A stretch of DNA of 64,000 nt from Streptomyces sp. NBC_00690 (GTDB taxonomy: Bacteria > Actinomycetota > Actinomycetes > Streptomycetales > Streptomycetaceae). The notes under the pieces are model-generated. The model was not told the origin of the DNA and ran no database searches. It worked only from the letters and a program-made list of their open reading frames with translations. This document shows, in pieces, positions 8,679-19,300 of the stretch (position 1 is its first letter; every line of letters starts with the position of its first letter). The DNA lies in the NCBI RefSeq assembly GCF_036226685.1, contig NZ_CP109009.1, forward strand, positions 8,025,501 to 8,089,500. Reading direction: 5' to 3'. Made by a program: the position numbers and the translations under genes.

Positions 8679-9020
8679 GGCTCACCTCCTCACTCCTGCT
8701 TGCGGCACTCAGGCTCGCACCTAGGCCCTGAAACCCCTGTTCGACGTCCGGTAGCCCTCTCGGTCGGCACGGCCATGGGCTCCGTGACCTCACTGCCCCT
8801 TCGGGTGTGGTCGCTCGCGCTATATTGATCAGTTTGCTCCTCTATCGCAGGTTTTGTGATTCGGTCGGTGGTATCGGCCGGTCGAGTCGCCCGAACCCTG
8901 TCCGGGCCCGGCCGTCCGTCTCGGGGGAGTGTGCTCGGGGCTGGCTGGCTCGGCCGGCCCCGAGGGATCGGCGGTGGGTAAGTGCTACGGCCCCGCCGTA
9001 CTCGACTCGGTCGAACCTTG

Positions 9021-9060
9021 GGTAACGCCTGGTGACATCTGGTGACACCTGGTGGCGAGA
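9021..9060. repeat. Four phased 10-base direct repeats
   Basis: Consecutive decamers GGTAACGCCT, GGTGACATCT, GGTGACACCT and GGTGGCGAGA share the GGTRRC core. A 10-base period places each copy on the same DNA face, as expected for cooperative binding by a regulator. They lie about 360 bases upstream of the GH18-like start. Confidence 0.7.
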
Positions 9061-9267
9061 GTGCAGGGGATGCCATGTCCCGTCGCGTCGCGTATATCCG
9101 TAGGCCGTACATGTGATGTCCGCCCCCGGGTGAAGGCTTCCCGGCTACCACCGCCAAGCCGGTCGGGCGAGGGTTGCGGTACCGCGGGGAGGTATCGCGC
9201 TCGCCTCTGCGCTGCGGAGTGTTCCAGGACGTTATGGCTGGAAGAGATGGGTGTCCATCGCGCCATC

Positions 9268-9286
9268 GGTGAGAAACGTTCTCACC
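9268..9286. promoter_or_regulatory. Inverted-repeat operator candidate
   Basis: GGTGAGAA-ACG-TTCTCACC is a perfect inverted repeat with 8-base arms, centred 143 bases before the GH18-like start codon. It has the form of a dimeric repressor site; no regulator is assigned. Confidence 0.5.
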
Positions 9287-9419
9287 TGCGTGGGAGTCGT
9301 CTCATGATCGTTGCCCAACCACTCGCCCACCCCTAGCGTCTGTCCCAGACCGCGGCGGACGCAGCTACTGGCCCTGGATGCGGTGCGATCACTGTCACTT
9401 CCAAATCAGAGGAGGAGCG

Positions 9420-10937
9420 ATGGGAACTCGCCTCGCACACGGTCCGAGATCTCGGACCGCCGCGATATTGACGGGACTTGCGGTCCTACTGGGCTTGCTG
9501 ACGGCGCTGACGAGCCCGGCACAGGCCGACGACAGCAACCATCCGGGAGCCCCCACCGTCATCGCGGTCACGGACACCACGGTCACCGTGAGCTGGACCG
9601 CGCCCACCGGGCCCATAGACGTCGTCCACTACCAGGCTCTGAAGAACGAGTCGGTCGTCGGGACCACGACCGGTACCACCTTCACGTACACCGGTCTCGT
9701 CCCCAGCAGGCGATATGCGCTCTCAGCGGTCGCAGTGGCCAGCAACGGGGGCCGCTGGGCCAGCAACGCCATCACGGTCACCACGACGGGCACCACACCG
9801 TCGATGCCGGCGAAGCCGGTCGTGATGGGTGTCTTCACCGAGAAGGGCAGTCACGAACGCGGCTTCCACGCCAAGGAACTCGTTACGGGCGGCTCCGCGG
9901 CCAAGCTCACCCACCTCACTTACGCCTATGGCACGGTCACCAACGGCCAGTGCGGCATCGGGGATCACAACGCCGCCCTGAACAGGTCCTTCACCGCGGG
10001 GAACAGCGTCTCCGGACAGGCCGACACCGCGAACCAGCCCCTGCGCGGCTATCTGAACCAGCTGCGCGAGCTCAAGGCCCGGTACCCGAACCTCAAGCTC
10101 CTGTGGTCCTTCGGAGGACCCGAGCAGACTGGTAGCTGGACCGGGGCGCGGCAGAACCCGGCCGCGTTCGCGGCCTCCTGCGCACAGCTCCTCAACGACC
10201 CGCGCTGGGCCGGCCTCTTCGACGGCCTCGACCTGGCCATGGAGTTCCCCATCTGCCCCAGCAAGGGCACCTGCGATCTGGGTGCCGCGGCAGCCGTGAC
10301 CCCCTTGACCAGGGAGCTGCGGAGCGCGCTGGGTAGCAGCAAGCTTCTGACGGTAACTCTCGGCCGCAAGGCAGGGAAGAGCACATACGGGCGGGCGGAC
10401 CTTCCCGGAGCAGCGGCGCACATCGACTGGTACAACGTGAAGGCGTTCGACTACTACCACCCCCACGACACGCTCTGGTCCCATGCGACGGCTCCCCAAG
10501 CCCCCCTGGTCAACTGGGAGGTGTATGACGAGGGTCGGCACGTCTCCCACGACATATGGAATCTGACGGAGCGGGGCATCCATCCGAACAAGGTGGTGCT
10601 CGGCATCCCCACGCACGCATGGGGTTGGAAGGGCATCACCAGTAGGCCCTGGCCGAACGAGTACAACGCGACGGGCCCGGCCAACGGCGCCTCCGGGCCG
10701 GGACTGGACGACTATCGGGCCATCAAGCCCCGGTGCGCACCCACCGGAGAGCTGGGGAAGGGCGCCATCGCGGTCTGCGGCACCGAGTTCTGGACCTACG
10801 ACACACCGGCGACGATCACGCACAAGGCCGCCTACATGAAGCAGAACGGAATGGGCGGGGCCTTCCTGTCCAATCTCCGCGGTGACACCGCGGGAGGCGA
10901 ACTGCTCACGGCGGTGACCTCCGCACTCACCCCGTAG
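9420..10937 (+). CDS. Secreted FnIII-GH18 chitinase-like protein with altered catalytic motif
   Basis: The ATG at 9420 was chosen because AGAGGAGGAGCG lies just upstream; a start 42 bases earlier has none. The 505-residue product has a signal peptide (cleavage near PAQA-DD, residue 37), a fibronectin type III domain (about 42-123) and a GH18 barrel (about 133-500). The family catalytic motif DxxDxDxE reads DGLDLAME here: Asp268, Asp271 and Glu275 remain, but the Asp two residues before the Glu is Ala273. That Asp positions the substrate N-acetyl group in known chitinases. Activity may be weak or lost, so the protein may bind chitin or a related glycan instead. The usual SxGG strand is kept as SFGG (230-233). 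A very strong terminator follows. Confidence 0.88.
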   Translation: MGTRLAHGPRSRTAAILTGLAVLLGLLTALTSPAQADDSNHPGAPTVIAVTDTTVTVSWTAPTGPIDVVHYQALKNESVVGTTTGTTFTYTGLVPSRRYALSAVAVASNGGRWASNAITVTTTGTTPSMPAKPVVMGVFTEKGSHERGFHAKELVTGGSAAKLTHLTYAYGTVTNGQCGIGDHNAALNRSFTAGNSVSGQADTANQPLRGYLNQLRELKARYPNLKLLWSFGGPEQTGSWTGARQNPAAFAASCAQLLNDPRWAGLFDGLDLAMEFPICPSKGTCDLGAAAAVTPLTRELRSALGSSKLLTVTLGRKAGKSTYGRADLPGAAAHIDWYNVKAFDYYHPHDTLWSHATAPQAPLVNWEVYDEGRHVSHDIWNLTERGIHPNKVVLGIPTHAWGWKGITSRPWPNEYNATGPANGASGPGLDDYRAIKPRCAPTGELGKGAIAVCGTEFWTYDTPATITHKAAYMKQNGMGGAFLSNLRGDTAGGELLTAVTSALTP

Positions 10938-10946
10938 GACGGCCCA

Positions 10947-11001
10947 GATACGGCTGTGGCCCCGGACCCCGAACAAACGGGTCCGGGGCCACAGCCGTAT
11001 C
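10947..11001 (+). terminator. Very strong hairpin terminator
   Basis: A perfect 23-bp inverted repeat (arms 10947-10969 and 10979-11001) encloses a 9-base loop directly after the GH18-like stop codon. It is bidirectional in form but has no T-run. Confidence 0.85.
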
Positions 11002-11178
11002 CGTGTTCATGGGGCGGGTCGATCCCTGTCCCGGGAGGCAGGGACGTTCGCATGGGCTGGCGCTGAGCAGTCAGCGTCGGGCCGTCGGATGTCGGACGGC
11101 GGGGTACCGCTGCCCCGCATGGACCATGTGTGAAGGCGCCCGGCCCTGCCAGAAGGCACCCAAGCAGCCCCCTATCTG

Positions 11179-11889
11179 TCAGGGCAGGTCCGGACACTCC
11201 TTGGCGAAGCCCTGCGAGACGGTCTGCCATACGCCGTGGTCCTCACGTGCGCTCAGGCGATCCGCCTCCTCCGCGGTTTCGATCAGCTGAGCGGTGGTCA
11301 AGGGGACCGCCGCTGCGAAGACCCGACCGAGATGGTGGCAGTGCAACATCGGGCGGAGTTCCTCGGAGTAGGGCTCGTCGGCGATCGTGAAGAGATCGGG
11401 CAGGGTCCAGCCCAGCGGACCTGCCACAGCAGAGAGTTGCAGCCGGCGGTGGGGACTCGGGTCCGAGCGACACACCATCCCCTGCAGTGTGCTGCGGGAC
11501 AGTCCCATGAACGGCAGCTCGTGGATGCCGAAGCCGCGATTGCGGATCAATGTACCGAGCACGGCGGCGAACCTGGTCTCGGCGGGACGGCGGCCCGGCC
11601 ACGCCAACTGCACGAAGGGATCTGGAGCGGCACCGCGTGGTAGCGAGCGGACGAAAGCCTCCAGCACGGCGAGCTGCGAGTGGTCGCAGTGACTGACGCG
11701 ATATGCGAACTGCCTCATGGCCGTGGTGTCGCGTTCCGGGGGCAGGAGTTCCGCCGGCACCGGGTGGCCTGCGACCACGAGAAGGTCGGCGGCCGGTATG
11801 TCGAGTTCGGCGGCAAGCTCGATGAGTCGCTGCGGCGCCGTGTCGGTTCCGCTCGCGGCGATGCTGCTCAGGATGGTGGCCCGTTCCAT
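11179..11889 (-). CDS. XRE-like regulatory protein of an actinobacterial family
   Basis: From the ATG at 11889 this gives 236 residues. A longer frame to 12021 exists, but its extra 44 residues look like random coding. The N-terminus (SSIAASGTDTAPQRLIELAAELDIPAADLLVVAGH) resembles the recognition-helix region of XRE-type proteins that I recall as a common Streptomyces family, with the conserved follow-on PVPAELLPPERD...MRQFAYRVSHCDH. Two weak repeats of about 70 residues follow (ALVxTLIRNRGFGIHELPFMGLSRSTLQGM and a TLPDLFTIADEP segment). No clear ribosome binding site precedes the ATG, so the start is uncertain and leaderless translation is possible. The target genes are unknown. Confidence 0.65.
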   Translation of the reverse strand: MERATILSSIAASGTDTAPQRLIELAAELDIPAADLLVVAGHPVPAELLPPERDTTAMRQFAYRVSHCDHSQLAVLEAFVRSLPRGAAPDPFVQLAWPGRRPAETRFAAVLGTLIRNRGFGIHELPFMGLSRSTLQGMVCRSDPSPHRRLQLSAVAGPLGWTLPDLFTIADEPYSEELRPMLHCHHLGRVFAAAVPLTTAQLIETAEEADRLSAREDHGVWQTVSQGFAKECPDLP

Positions 11890-12038
11890 ACGAGGAAGGT
11901 AACGGGTGGTGTGCAGGTACAGATCTGGTGGGCGACGACTCCCGTACGAGCCGCTGGCTGAGCCAGCCCCTGCACATTCGGCCGCCGCATCCGGTGGCGG
12001 CCGGGTCGCCCCGCCCGCCACCGGGTCGCAACCGCAGG

Positions 12039-13361
<1,323 letters not shown>

Positions 13362-13442
13362 GCTGGTGGCCTTGTCTGAGTGGGGTCAGATGATCTGTAC
13401 CAATCGCGAGAAGAGATCTAGTCCATGCCGGGGGGTGCACAC

Positions 13443-13478
13443 AAGAGGCCGGACCACATGAAGTAGCCCGGCCCTCTT
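13443..13478 (-). terminator. Hairpin downstream of the monooxygenase-like gene
   Basis: AAGAGGCCGG at 13443-13452 pairs with CCGGCCCTCTT at 13468-13478 with one bulged base. It lies 155 bases beyond the stop of the leftward flavoprotein gene and before the chitinase start. Confidence 0.5.
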
Positions 13479-13632
13479 GAGAACTGATGAAGTGTCAGTG
13501 ATTCAGGTTGCGCAGGCGGATGTTGGCAGTGGTCCCGCGGATCGTCCCTCGTGGTTGCCGCGGCCCGCTCGGGGATCGTGTGGGCGATGCCGCGGCGGCG
13601 GAGCCAGATGCGGCATCGCCTGAAGACACTGC

Positions 13633-14817
13633 CTAGAGGAAGGGGGTCCCGGCGTCGAGCCCCGACAGCACCCTGCCGTACAACTCCAGATTGGCTGAGG
13701 GGTTGACGAACGAATGCAGGTTCAGTGCGTTCAGGTCCCGCACGATCCGCTGGATCGGCACCTCTCGGTGCAGCGACGAGGCACCGGAAGCGGACCCGAT
13801 GAGGTCGCCGGCCTCCTTGCACAATCGCGCCAGATACCCGCACTGCCCCCTGATCCGGGCCCGCTCCGCCGTTGTGTACGGCTCCGCATTGGCCACCTTG
13901 GATTCGATCAGTTTCACCAGGTCGGCGGTGAGTAGTTCCGCGGATGAGACCTTCATCGCGGCCTCAGCGAACTGGAGATGTGTCACCGGGGCTTCGTGCT
14001 GGTGCTCGTAGAAGGTGTACGTGATGCCCCGTTGCTGGATGCGCTCGCTGAACTCCGTCAGCGCCGCCCGTGCCAGACCGAGGGCGTTCGCAGCCGTCCA
14101 GGCGCAGAACAGCAGCATCACCGGCATCCCGTAGAAAGGGTCGGCGCTGTTCCGTTGCGACGGAAACGTACCTTCGAGTAACGGCCCCACCGGCAGGACA
14201 CGACGGGCGGGCACATGAACATCCCGGGCCACGACGGTGTTGCTGCCGCTACCGGCCAGACCGGTGACGTTCCAGTCGTCCAGCACCTCAAGATCGGTCA
14301 TGGGGATGGCCAGCCACAGCATCTTCGGCGGGCCTTCGCCCGTGCCGTCCAGCGCGGTCAGCAGATGCCAGTCGGCGTCCTGACAACCGGTCGCGAAGGG
14401 AGAGTTTCCGTTCACGACATAGCCGCCGTCCACCGGAACGGCTTTCGAGCTGGGGATGAGAGTGCCACCGACCCGTGCATCGGGACTGGTGAAGATCTCG
14501 TCCTGGGCCTCGTCGGGGAACAGGGCCGCGATGAATGCGGTACCCCCTTGGATCAACGCCATATAGCCGGCCGACCCGCAGGCGGCGGACACCTCGCTCA
14601 ACGCGTCGACCTGGGTCCGCAGCGAGGTCTGGTAGCCCCCGTAGTGGTGGGGGACGTTCATCCGAAGGATCCCGGCATCCGTGAGAGCCTCGACGACCTC
14701 GCCCGTCACCCGCCGCTGCTGTTCCGCCCGAGCGGCGTGCGAGCGGATGAGCGGCTTGAGGTCACGTACGCGTTCGACGAGGTCGGTGTCCGAACGAGGT
14801 GCTGACGAACCGGCCAA
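13633..14817 (-). CDS. Acyl-CoA-dehydrogenase-fold flavin monooxygenase (group D, DszC/HsaA-like)
   Basis: The TTG at 14817 was chosen because GGAGG lies seven bases upstream; a TTG at 14883 has no ribosome binding site. The product is 394 residues with the acyl-CoA dehydrogenase layout: an N-terminal helical domain, a central beta-domain and a C-terminal helical domain. It ends in REVPIQRIVRDLNALNLHSFVNP, as in two-component hydroxylases that use reduced flavin from a separate reductase. The helical Glu/Arg pattern of true acyl-CoA dehydrogenases is not clear. SsuE at 5529 could supply FMNH2. The substrate is unknown; an aromatic or organosulfur compound is possible. A TTA codon at 14179-14181 (in VGPLLEG) suggests bldA control. 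Confidence 0.78.
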   Translation of the reverse strand: MAGSSAPRSDTDLVERVRDLKPLIRSHAARAEQQRRVTGEVVEALTDAGILRMNVPHHYGGYQTSLRTQVDALSEVSAACGSAGYMALIQGGTAFIAALFPDEAQDEIFTSPDARVGGTLIPSSKAVPVDGGYVVNGNSPFATGCQDADWHLLTALDGTGEGPPKMLWLAIPMTDLEVLDDWNVTGLAGSGSNTVVARDVHVPARRVLPVGPLLEGTFPSQRNSADPFYGMPVMLLFCAWTAANALGLARAALTEFSERIQQRGITYTFYEHQHEAPVTHLQFAEAAMKVSSAELLTADLVKLIESKVANAEPYTTAERARIRGQCGYLARLCKEAGDLIGSASGASSLHREVPIQRIVRDLNALNLHSFVNPSANLELYGRVLSGLDAGTPFL

Positions 14818-15264
14818 GGGGTGACCTCCGGTCTCGGGCTCGCAAAGAGCTTTCACCCTCGCGCCGACCCCTATTGCTGTCAATACCGCGTCAGGCCAAC
14901 GGGGGCGGGATCACTCGCTCCGATGTGGACTGTGTGCGGCGTCGAGCACAGAGCAAGGAGCAGCTCGGACTGTGGAGCCACCGTTCGTGGCCGCAGCAAC
15001 CCCGCGTAAATGAATGGTGTCGTGACCGTCCCGTACCCGACGGCCTTCATGACTGGCGTTCCGGGGAGCGGCCTGGTGGGGGCCGTAAGTCTGCTCGGCC
15101 AACGGTCTCCGCACGCGTGGTCCGTTCTTGCCAGCTGTCATGGAGAGGATTGTTTCCCCTGGTGGGAGGGGGGTGCTCAACAAACCCTGGCGGTCGAAGA
15201 CTCGGAGTGGAACAGGGCGACGGCTTGCTCTTGGCAGCTGGTGTCTCGCCCTCCGTTCAACCGT
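14818..15264. other. Divergent intergenic region
   Basis: These 447 bases lie between the leftward flavoprotein gene and the rightward secreted protein. An open frame runs through from 15010 in phase with the secreted protein, but its residues look non-coding (no signal, biased composition). No other structure was recognised. Confidence 0.5.
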
Positions 15265-15786
15265 GTGGACGCGGATTCTCTACGGCCTCGTCCACGGATC
15301 CACCGAGAAGAAAGCAGGGGAACGCAGAACAAGTTCCGTGCGATCGCCGTCTCCGTCGCCGCCGCGGTGGCGTTCGGCGTCGCCGCACCGGTTGCCACCG
15401 CGACGACACAGGGATCACCCGGTCCCGCGGTCACCGGAGTGGCTCATGCCGATGCGCAGCGCGCGGCAAACGGCGTCCTGCAGAGCACCGACGCGCAGAC
15501 CCGGGCGATCGTCGCTCGTCTCACGGCTACCGAGCGGGCTCAGCTCCAGGGCGCGGGCGGCAGTATCGGCGCTCAGGGAATCTCGAAAGAGCTGAAGAAG
15601 AAGCTGAAGCGGCAGATCCTGAAGATCATTTCGAGGTATCCGGGCCTCTACCAGGCACTGACGCACGTGTATCGGTTCATGGAGTGGTACAGCAAGCTGC
15701 CCCGAGGAACCAAGTTCCTTGTGAAGCGGATCGCGCCCTGGCTCACCGTGGCGGACATCTTCTTCCTGCTCAATGACCGTCTCTAG
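15265..15786 (+). CDS. Small secreted protein with a cationic helix, start codon unclear
   Basis: The real protein probably begins near 15322: NKFRAIAVSVAAAVAFGVAAPV followed by an ATATT cleavage site is a typical Streptomyces signal peptide. No ATG, GTG or TTG sits at its head; the codon there is ACG (15322-15324), with AGGGG only one base upstream. The nearest in-frame usual start is the GTG at 15265, used here, but it lacks a ribosome binding site. The mature part of about 125 residues contains a helix predicted from DAQTRAIVARLTATERAQL, then a strongly basic stretch KELKKKLKRQILKII and an aromatic-rich C-terminus ending LNDRL. No family was recognised. It may be an intact gene with a non-standard start or a recently damaged one. 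Confidence 0.5.
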   Translation: MDADSLRPRPRIHREESRGTQNKFRAIAVSVAAAVAFGVAAPVATATTQGSPGPAVTGVAHADAQRAANGVLQSTDAQTRAIVARLTATERAQLQGAGGSIGAQGISKELKKKLKRQILKIISRYPGLYQALTHVYRFMEWYSKLPRGTKFLVKRIAPWLTVADIFFLLNDRL

Positions 15787-15800
15787 TAGCTGATGTGCTG

Positions 15801-15832
15801 CTGGCTGGATCCGCTGGGACGGGTCCAGCCAG
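15801..15832 (+). terminator. Hairpin after the small secreted protein gene
   Basis: CTGGCTGGATCC (15801-15812) pairs with GGGTCCAGCCAG (15821-15832) with one G-T pair and an 8-base loop, between the stop at 15786 and the next gene's ribosome binding site. Confidence 0.6.
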
Positions 15833-15851
15833 CGTGCGGGAGGGCTTTGAG

Positions 15852-16148
15852 ATGGCAGAGGTTTCCGCGGATAGCGGTGTGCAGGGTGAGATTCCCCGAA
15901 GCGGTTGGATTGCTGCGGTTGCCGTGCTGACGGTGTCGCAGTTGGTCAAGGTACTCGCAGGCTTCTCGTCCTCACCCGTGTGGCTGGCCGCGGCTTGGGG
16001 ACTGTTCATCGTGGCGGCCGTAGTGATGGTGGGGGCATGGGTGTCCCTGCTGCGCTGCGGTGCACGTGATGGGGGGAACTGGACGGTGTGCGGGTTGGTG
16101 CATGCCTTGTTCGTCTGGCAGTTGGTCACTCTCGCCATCCGTAGCTGA
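15852..16148 (+). CDS. Small membrane protein of unknown function
   Basis: The ATG at 15852 has GGGAGGG about nine bases upstream and gives 98 residues. After a 20-residue acidic N-terminus there are about three hydrophobic segments: WIAAVAVLTVSQLVKVLAGF, VWLAAAWGLFIVAAVVMVGAWV and a C-terminal VCGLVHALFVWQLVTLAI. A short cytoplasmic or external loop RCGARDGGNW separates the last two. No family or conserved active residues were recognised. It sits between two hairpin terminators, so it is probably transcribed alone or by read-through from the secreted-protein gene. Confidence 0.65.
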   Translation: MAEVSADSGVQGEIPRSGWIAAVAVLTVSQLVKVLAGFSSSPVWLAAAWGLFIVAAVVMVGAWVSLLRCGARDGGNWTVCGLVHALFVWQLVTLAIRS

Positions 16149-16261
16149 CCGCCGAGTCGGTGGTCGAGGACTGAGAGTGGCCCCACATACGGCCGGTGTC
16201 CTGTCGGTGGTGACCATGTGGTCACGGGGGTGTGGCTCCGTCGGCGGGGCATCGGCTCCAT

Positions 16262-16301
16262 CCTGTTCCGGGCGCGATATACGCAGCGCGCCCGGAACAG
16301 G
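16262..16301. terminator. Perfect hairpin between convergent genes
   Basis: A perfect 15-bp inverted repeat (16262-16276 and 16287-16301) with a 10-base loop lies between the rightward small membrane protein gene and the leftward STAND-WD40 gene. Confidence 0.8.
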
Positions 16302-16354
16302 GCTCTACGGCTCGGTTTGGCTTGGGAAGAGTCCCTACGAGGCCCCGGGGTTCT

Positions 16355-19300
16355 TCAGCAGGTGGTGCGGTACGGAAGATTCGGGAGTCGGGTCTTCCAC
16401 TCGGCGCGGGTCAGCCCCGAGCCGGCGCGTTGACAGACGGTGTCGGCGAGCCGCTGGGGGTGGATGTCGTAGGTGTGCAGCCCTGTGTGGAGGCCCGCCG
16501 TGTAGAGGGTGTGGCCGTCGGCGCTGAACGCGACGGAGAAGGCCGGGTCGCCGGGGGTCGGGAGGGATGATCCCAAGTGGCTCTGGGTCGCCACGTGCCA
16601 CAGTTGGACGCTGCCGGCCCCGTCGGCGACCGCGAGGATCTCCTCGTCGGGGGAGAAGGCCAAGGCGGTGATGCCGTAGCCGGCGTAGTGCGCGGTTGTA
16701 CTGGGGGTGCTGGAGAGCTCGGCGAGCTTCCTGCGCAGTGCACCGTCCCATACGGTGACCCGGCCCTGTACGTCGCCCACGGCCAGATACGTTCCGGTAG
16801 GGCTGAAGAGGAGCGCTTGCGCGTCGCTGTCGTCCAGTGTCCGAGGTTCCACCCGGCCAGACTCGGTGTCGATGATGTCCCCCGCGGAAGTGACGAGTTC
16901 GGCGGTGTCGTGCCGCGGAGCCAACAGATCCCCTCTGACGCCGGCGATTGCTGCGGTCTTGCGGGCATGCCCCGGCTTGCGCAGGTCCCAGATCTCCAGG
17001 GTGGCTTTGTCATCCGAGCGGATCGTGTACAGATGATGTCCGTTGGCGCTCAGAGCGAGATCCTGGACCAGGGGCCCACCTGTTCCGTGCGGATTGGTGT
17101 GCGTCGTCTGTACATATGAAATCCTTCGGCGCGCTTCCACATCCCAGATGGAGAATCTGCCGCTGTCCATGTTGCCGTAAGCGATGCGCCGGCCATCGGC
17201 ACTGAACACAGCGGCGTCGTAGCAGATTCCAGCTGACTGCTGTGCTGGTTCGGCTGTTTCTGCGGGCTGGTCTTCGCCAAGGTTCTGCGGGCACATCTCA
17301 CCCGTCGCGACCATGCTCTTTCTGCTGCCGGTTTCCAGTAGCCCGATCTGGTTTCCGAGCGTTCCCTTCGTCGTCAACGAAGTCAGCGTCTGACCGTCCA
17401 GGGTCAACTTCTGGGTAGTGTCACGCTCCGTTCTCCACTGGCTCGTTGCCACTGGCCCCAGGCTGAGCGACCTGATGGCCGCTTCCGAGCTGCTGCGGAA
17501 ACGCAAGGCGCCAGCCTCGATGTCGACCGCAAAATCCGCCACGTCCTGGTTGACCAGAGCATGTCGGAGGACGGGCGAATGGGGTGAGTCCAGTCGCCAC
17601 AACAGGAGCTCACCGCTATCGACCGTGGATGCGGCGATGAACTTCCCGTCTTCGCTCAACCGCAGGGACATCAGGGCCTGCTGCGCGGTGATCAAGGGAA
17701 GCTCTCGTCCGGATTCGAGATCCCAGCGATGGATATCCCGGCCGTTGATGAACGCAACCGTTCGGCCGCCCGGAAGGAACTCAAAATCCCGCTCACCACA
17801 GAATACTTGGGAGGCAGGCTTCCCACCCCACGGCAGAGCCACTCTCTTTCGGCTCGCGAGGTCCCAGATCCGCAGGGGGTTTTCGCTTGAACACAATGCG
17901 AGTCGGCGACCCTCCGGGCTGAGGATCATCGCCTCCCAGTCCTTCTCGCCCTGTGGAGCGACGATCTGCGCTACTCGTCGGCGACGGGTCATGTCCCAGA
18001 TCTCGACGGTGCGTTCAGACCGTTCCACTGCCAGTGTGCGCCCGTCAGAGCTGAACACCGCGTCGTGGAGGCCGTCGATCGCGAGCCGTCCGCTCACTCG
18101 CCCGGCACGTACGTCCCACAACACCAGACCGTTGGGTTGGGCGAGTACCAGTGTCCGTCCATCCGGACTCAGTTGATACGCGTCCCCGTTCATGAGCCTT
18201 CCTGGCCCCGGATGAGAGCTACGCCGGCTGGGGTCACGCAGATCCCAGCTCTCGATCCGATTCCGATCCCGCTCCACGGACACAAACGCCCGTCCGTACG
18301 GTGTCAGATGCCGTTCACCCACATCCCTATCCACTACCGGGATGCGCAGCACGTCCTGCTCCCGCTGTGTCACAGCACCGAGCACCGCCGCGCGGGTTTC
18401 GGGCATCTCAGCGAGCCGCCACGCGGCAACGCTCAGCCGCATCGCCAGCTTCGGATCGCTGGAACGCATCCCTTCGGCGACCGATGCGATACGCCGCGCC
18501 TCCGCCTCCACCTGTCTGCGATCGCTTACCCGGGTCTGCTGCCAGGCGATGACTCCGGCGATCAGGGCGAGGACCATCACGACGGCGAAGACCGAGACCC
18601 CGACCCGTCTGCGGCGGTGCTCTCCTGCACGAGCGGTGCGGCTCGCGGCGAGGAATTCCCGCTCCCGCACAGTGAGCGCGACCAACTCGTCAGACCCGGC
18701 GAAGTGTTCCTCAGCCGTGGCCAGTCGGGTGCCTCGATACAGCCCACCCTGGTCCTGTCCGAGGTCGTGCCAGGCGTGGGCGGCCTCGGTGAGTCTGCGG
18801 TGGGCCCGCAATCGTTCACGACCCTCCTCGACCCAGCCGCTCAGCCTCGGCCACCCGCTGATCAGCGCCTCATGGGCCAAGTCCACCGTGTCGTCGTTCA
18901 GTGTGAGCAGCCGCGCTCGGGCGAGGCGCTCGACCACGAACGCGACTTCTGTGGGGGCGCCGAAGTCAAGCTCGGTGCGGTCGATCGGCCGGCGGGTATC
19001 CGGTGAGTCTTCGCCCGGGGTGATGAGCCGCAGCAGGATGAGCCGGGCCAGCTCCCGCCGCTCCTCGGAGAGCTCCGCGAATGTCTCCTCCGCGGTTCGG
19101 GCGATAGCGCCGTGGACACCACCCGAGGCTTCATAGGCAGCCATGGTCAGCGCTCGGCCGCGGCGCCGGCGCCACGTCTCCCGTAGTGCGTGCGACAGGA
19201 GTGGCAGCCCCCCGGGCGCTCCTTCCACCTCCGCGACCAGGCGTGCGGTCAGCTCCCGTTCCACGATCAGCCCGGCCGCCTGGGCGGGTCCCACGATCGT

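Larger units (their letters stand above)
8679..9419. other. Divergent intergenic region with repeats
   Basis: These 741 bases separate the leftward phosphatase gene from the rightward FnIII-GH18 gene. No convincing gene was found. The region holds phased 10-base repeats (9021-9060) and a perfect inverted repeat (9268-9286), both listed separately, and presumably both promoters. Confidence 0.6.

Noticed and set aside
6132..8828. Long open frame on the + strand (898 codons)
   Set aside because: It is antisense to the clear GAF-PAS-SpoIIE phosphatase gene and reflects high-GC codon bias; no domains are visible.
13413..13433. Possible DasR-type site before the chitinase
   Set aside because: The segment around AGATCTAGTCC matches the known DasR consensus in only part of its positions, so it was not called.
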